NCBI GenBank assembly: GCA_910588315.1 | Contig: CAJUQF010000030.1 | Span: forward strand, 1-18,560 | Direction of reading: 5' to 3' | DNA length: 18,560 bases | DNA from: an uncultured Christensenellaceae bacterium | Lineage (GTDB): Bacteria > Bacillota > Clostridia > Christensenellales > Pumilibacteraceae | In this document: one piece after another, positions 15,118 to 18,560 of the stretch | Position numbering within the stretch: position 1 is the stretch's first letter | Layout: each line of letters opens with the position of its first letter | Translations under genes and position numbers: made by a program | Notes under the pieces: generated by a model | Databases searched by the model: none | What the model saw: the letters and a program-made list of their open reading frames with translations, nothing else | What the model was told of the DNA's origin: nothing

Positions 15118-17301
15118 ATGAAAAAGCGCATCACACTCGTCTTGTTTTTGCTTGTCATCGCCGCACTTACGGTGTTTGTCGCATGCGGAAACGACGGCAC
15201 AACAAACTACGGCACACTCACCTTTACCGACATATCTGTCACGGAAGGCAGCGAACTAACCATCAAACCGATTTTCTCGGACGAGAGCAAAACCGAAAAT
15301 ATTACCTACACTTTCGAAGGAAATAATATTTCCATAACGGACGGCGTCGTCAAAGGACTCGTCGCGCCGTCGGAGACCGTCGTTACAGCCAAAACATCGC
15401 ACCACTCGGCAAAATTCAAAGTCACCGTAACGCCCGACTACGGCACGCTCGCCGTAGACGACATAACATTGACTTTCGCTCAAGAAACGCTGATCAACCC
15501 GATATTCTCAAAAGAAGAATACGAATGCGATATAAACTATTCGTTTGAGGGCAACAACATATCCATAGCCGACGGTTTGATAAAGGGGCTTGTTCCCGAC
15601 ACGCAAACGACGGTCACAGCAACGACCGAGCATCACTCCGCGACGTTTACCGTAACCGTCGAATATATAACGGCGGTACTTACCGACAAAAACGGCGAAG
15701 AATCCAAGTTCGCGATCGCAACTCCCGACGCAGACAACTATGTAGTTACAGGTAAAATAAACGTCGAACAGTTCAGAGAGAACGTGTGGACGCGCCTTAC
15801 GGCGTTTGCTTTCAACGGTTCGGACAACTCGTGGTATAACGTAGAATTACACGGCAACGGCGATGCGATACTATACGGCAGATTCAACGACGTAGAAAAA
15901 TATCATATCAAACTATTCAATATCAACGACGAAGGCATAATGACAAACGGCAAATTCGGCTACACGTTTGCGCTGTTGAAAGCCGGACAGGAAACCAAGT
16001 TCTTCATTAATGACGATCTCGTATGCGCTTTCTATAACGACGATATGACGGGCTACGCAAAGCTCGGCGCGCTCGAAGTCACCGGTTGCGCCAACAGAGA
16101 GGAACGCGGCGAATATAAAACCGTAATATCCGAGCTTTACTACGCGCTCGAAAACTCCGACGTCTATGAAAAATACGCAAGCTCCGCCGCAACGTCTATC
16201 GAGTATGACGATTTCACGCTCGAAGCGCAAGACGGAACGGAACGCAAATTCTCTTTGGGCATTCCCGACATAAAGCTAGGCGGCAATTATATCTTCTCGG
16301 CTACGGTATCGGTAGACACATACGATCCCGATCTCACGCGCATCGGCGCTTACGCGTTCAACGGCTCGAACAATTCGTGGTATAACATCGAGATGAACAG
16401 CGCCGGCGACGCCATACTTTACGGCAGATTCAACGGCGTAGAGAAATATCATATTCGACTGTTCAACAAAAACGACGAAGAAGTCGCGGCAGACGGCAAA
16501 ATAGTCTACACGGTGGGCTTGCTCAAAAAAGGTCAAAACACATATTTCTTTATCAACAACAAGCTCGTATGCGCATTTTTCGAAGACGAACTCAACGGCT
16601 ACGGCAAACTCTCGACGCTGGAAATAACCGCGGCGACCGACGTTTGGGCTGATCGCGGCGCATATTCCATATCGTTCAAAGACGTCAAGATAGAAAATTT
16701 AGAAAGCGAAAACTTTGTGCGCTTCGACGCTATGACAGATCCCGATCTGAATTATGCCGACGCGACTCTGAGCAATGCCGACGGCAGCGAAAGCAAATTC
16801 GGCTTGGGAAATCTCAATATAATAAACGACTATGTCTACACCGCGACAGTTTCGGTAAAACAGTACCGCGAAAACGGCTGGATGAGAACGAGCGCGTTCG
16901 CCTTTAACGGTTCGGACAATTCCTGGTACAATATCGAAATGGGCGGAGACGGACAACTGACGCTCTATGCACGGTTCAACGGAGTGGAAAAATACGGTAT
17001 TCCCCTATTCAATATAAACGACGAAGGCGTATTGCAGGAGGACGGTTCGTTCGGTTATGACGTCGCTATTCTCAAAAATGGTCGCAACACTTATTTCTTT
17101 ATCAACGGCGCGCTCGTTTGCTCGTTCTCAGCGGCGGAGCTTAGCGGCTACGGCGCGCTCGGCTCTCTCGAAATATCCGCCTGCGCGAACAGAGACAATG
17201 CCGGCGAATACAACGTCGTACTTGAAAATCAAAAGATAGAAAACTCCTCTTCCGCCGCCTTCGCGGAGTATGGTGCGCTCATAGCAAACGCCGCAAAATA
17301 A
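15118..17301 (+). CDS. Lipoprotein with two Ig-like and three tandem LamG-like repeats
   Basis: 727 aa. The lipoprotein signal ends at FVAC (Cys23). Two ~75-aa Ig-like repeats (about 31-105, 107-183) share FEGNNISIxDGxxKGLV and a HHSAxFxVTV strand, as in bacterial Ig-like (BIG_2-type) domains. Three tandem ~160-aa repeats follow (about 187-345, 365-530, 548-710). Each carries AFNGSxNSWYN, LYxRFNxVEKYxIxLFN, a FFINxxLVCxF strand and GYxxLGxLEI. They resemble concanavalin/LamG-like sugar-binding sandwiches, but I do not recognise a named family. No catalytic residues are evident. It is probably a surface glycan-binding protein, acting with the GH127 enzyme 11 nt downstream. The ATG is 12 nt after AAGGAG, a long spacing, but no better start exists. 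Confidence 0.8.
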   Translation: MKKRITLVLFLLVIAALTVFVACGNDGTTNYGTLTFTDISVTEGSELTIKPIFSDESKTENITYTFEGNNISITDGVVKGLVAPSETVVTAKTSHHSAKFKVTVTPDYGTLAVDDITLTFAQETLINPIFSKEEYECDINYSFEGNNISIADGLIKGLVPDTQTTVTATTEHHSATFTVTVEYITAVLTDKNGEESKFAIATPDADNYVVTGKINVEQFRENVWTRLTAFAFNGSDNSWYNVELHGNGDAILYGRFNDVEKYHIKLFNINDEGIMTNGKFGYTFALLKAGQETKFFINDDLVCAFYNDDMTGYAKLGALEVTGCANREERGEYKTVISELYYALENSDVYEKYASSAATSIEYDDFTLEAQDGTERKFSLGIPDIKLGGNYIFSATVSVDTYDPDLTRIGAYAFNGSNNSWYNIEMNSAGDAILYGRFNGVEKYHIRLFNKNDEEVAADGKIVYTVGLLKKGQNTYFFINNKLVCAFFEDELNGYGKLSTLEITAATDVWADRGAYSISFKDVKIENLESENFVRFDAMTDPDLNYADATLSNADGSESKFGLGNLNIINDYVYTATVSVKQYRENGWMRTSAFAFNGSDNSWYNIEMGGDGQLTLYARFNGVEKYGIPLFNINDEGVLQEDGSFGYDVAILKNGRNTYFFINGALVCSFSAAELSGYGALGSLEISACANRDNAGEYNVVLENQKIENSSSAAFAEYGALIANAAK
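15676..17247 (+). repeat. Three tandem coding repeats (~160 aa each)
   Basis: Approximate repeat units 15676-16152, 16210-16707 and 16759-17247 inside the 727-aa lipoprotein gene. Conserved blocks such as FNGSDNSWYN recur once per unit. The blocks are closely similar in protein, but codons have drifted, which suggests duplication some time ago rather than a recent expansion. Confidence 0.85.
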
Positions 17302-17312
17302 GGTACATTGTC

Positions 17313-18560
17313 ATGCTCAAAAAAACTATTACTTTACTCATGTGCATGTCCGTTATGGGCGCAAGCGCCTCCTACGGGATTATGCACGACACGGAATATA
17401 ATATGAAACAAACAACCATATCGACGACCGTAAGCGCGACGCAAGATACGATAGAGGGCGCTACGGCTTTGAAAAGCAATATCAAAAATATGAATCTTAC
17501 CGGCTACGTCGGTACGAACATTAAAAATAACGTCAAGTTTTGGCAAGTGAGCGCATACAAAAACAACAAAAACATTATCGATCAAATCGCTCGCGCCAAG
17601 ACTAACACCAACGGATTCGAAAACATTCTCGGCACCGACTATTTCGGTGTAGACAAATATTTCGACATCGACATAGCGGATAAGTACGGCGGCAAATCCA
17701 TGAGCTGGACGTTGAAATCGGTTCCGTCCGACTTCGGCGATAGGGATATACGTTTTGCAAACGATCCCGCCGCTCAAACGAATTTCACCGGCGCGAAAGA
17801 GCTTTGGATAAAAATCGACGCGTCCGACACGAGTTCCCCCACCGGGGTGAGAACGGCGTTCGAAGAAAACGTCGTAGGTCGCGAATCGTACCGGCTCAAA
17901 AACGGCGTGTCCGTCACCCTTCACACCGCATCCGATTCAACCGTCGTTGCGACGGACGGCGGCGGATATATCCCCATGCCTGCGGGATTCGACGGGTATG
18001 TATCAATGCCGCTCGACGAAACGCATTTTACGCGCTACTTTAACGAAGGCGGCAACGGCAAACTCGACCTGTCGGCAGTCGTACAATTCCAGCTATCCGT
18101 CAAAGGCGATGTCGGCATGATCGGCAAAACGCTGTACATGGACGAATTCGCGATCGTAGGCGACGTCGACGGCAAAGCTTTGCCGGTATCCGGTGGCGGT
18201 AACGACACTTACAAAGTAGTTTGGGACATGTCGGCGCTGAGCGCAAAGTCGGATTACGACGCAAGCTCGTTGCCTTGGTACGGCGAGTTTGCGGGTAAGC
18301 TGCTTACCGGCATAGCATACTCGTACAAGATCTACCCCAACGCCGAACTCAAAACCGCTGCGGACGAGATCGTTACAGACTTGAAGACCGCTCAGGGCGA
18401 TGACGGGTATCTCGGCGTGTTCGTCGGCGGTGCGCGCTATTCCATATCTGTATCCAACTGGGATCTATGGAATCAATATCACTGTATAACCGGACTTTTG
18501 GAATGGCACAAACTCACCGGCAATGCCGACGCTTTGACCGTAGCGAAGAAAGCTATAGAC
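17313..18560 (+). CDS. GH127-like beta-L-arabinofuranosidase (DUF1680) with N-terminal binding domain (partial)
   Basis: 416 codons are visible; the gene leaves the right edge. A short signal peptide (about 1-20, MLKKTITLLMCMSVMGASAS) is followed by a linker and a beta-rich domain (about 60-290). That domain ends in YMDEFAIVGD, similar to the closing strand of the jelly rolls in the 1256-aa lipoprotein, so a carbohydrate-binding domain is likely. From about 325 the sequence matches the helical barrel of GH127: GKLLTGIAYSYK, LKTAADEIVTDLKTAQGDDGYLGVF and NWDLWNQYHCITGLLEWHKLTG. GH127 releases beta-L-arabinofuranose from plant glycans such as extensin. The catalytic Glu and zinc-Cys region lies beyond the window, so activity cannot be judged; related families (GH137, GH142, GH146) are possible. 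The ATG follows AAGG at 9 nt, 11 nt after the lipoprotein stop, so the two are co-transcribed. Confidence 0.8.
   Translation, partial: MLKKTITLLMCMSVMGASASYGIMHDTEYNMKQTTISTTVSATQDTIEGATALKSNIKNMNLTGYVGTNIKNNVKFWQVSAYKNNKNIIDQIARAKTNTNGFENILGTDYFGVDKYFDIDIADKYGGKSMSWTLKSVPSDFGDRDIRFANDPAAQTNFTGAKELWIKIDASDTSSPTGVRTAFEENVVGRESYRLKNGVSVTLHTASDSTVVATDGGGYIPMPAGFDGYVSMPLDETHFTRYFNEGGNGKLDLSAVVQFQLSVKGDVGMIGKTLYMDEFAIVGDVDGKALPVSGGGNDTYKVVWDMSALSAKSDYDASSLPWYGEFAGKLLTGIAYSYKIYPNAELKTAADEIVTDLKTAQGDDGYLGVFVGGARYSISVSNWDLWNQYHCITGLLEWHKLTGNADALTVAKKAID

Noticed and set aside
15676..17247. Tandem repeats as a possible CRISPR or DNA satellite
   Set aside because: Repeats are ~500 nt, protein-coding, and diverged at the codon level. 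No short direct repeats with regular spacers occur anywhere in the window.

Overview
The window looks like a chromosome segment from an uncultured anaerobic gut Firmicute (Clostridia, perhaps Christensenellales-like). This is inferred from FAD-dependent ThyX, Mini-ribonuclease III next to thyX and an RlmB/TrmH methyltransferase, cofactor-independent phosphoglycerate mutase, strong AGGAGG-type ribosome binding sites, lipoprotein signal peptides, and InlB-type and FIVAR modules. No rRNA, tRNA, CRISPR array, transposase or phage gene was seen. The genus cannot be fixed from the sequence alone.

Left part (1-6750), housekeeping. An SPFH/prohibitin-like membrane protein runs off the left edge on the minus strand. 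A non-coding stretch follows, holding its promoter and the terminator of the next unit. Then five minus-strand genes lie head to tail: mrnC, thyX, rlmB, tpiA, gpmI (transcribed right to left, gaps of 14-57 nt). They share a near-consensus promoter that would start the mRNA at the first base of the mrnC GTG codon. rlmB has no ATG, GTG or TTG at the position its family requires, and appears to start with ATA behind the same Shine-Dalgarno arrangement as thyX. A divergent plus-strand gene encodes an unrecognised protein with four CxxC knuckles. It ends in a strong hairpin that serves as a bidirectional terminator.

Right part (6751-18560), glycan utilisation. Two arms diverge from a 227-nt control region (13802-14028). 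The leftward operon encodes a 1256-aa lipoprotein built from three Ig-Ig-jelly-roll units, a secreted LamG-like/FIVAR protein, and a GH36-like alpha-galactosidase; the last two genes overlap by 8 nt. The rightward arm encodes an ArsR-type regulator (COG4189-like, with a C-terminal beta-sandwich-like domain), a 727-aa lipoprotein with three tandem ~160-aa LamG-like repeats, and a GH127 (DUF1680) beta-L-arabinofuranosidase-like enzyme fused to an N-terminal binding-type domain and cut by the right edge.

The control region holds two divergent promoters and two GTAAAT...ATTTAC inverted repeats. These sit at the shared -35 area and at the predicted start of the regulator mRNA, suggesting one regulator controlling both arms. 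The inferred job is capture at the cell surface, and trimming, of an arabinose- and galactose-decorated plant polymer such as arabinogalactan protein, extensin glycan or pectic arabinogalactan. No transporter is visible, so uptake must be encoded elsewhere.
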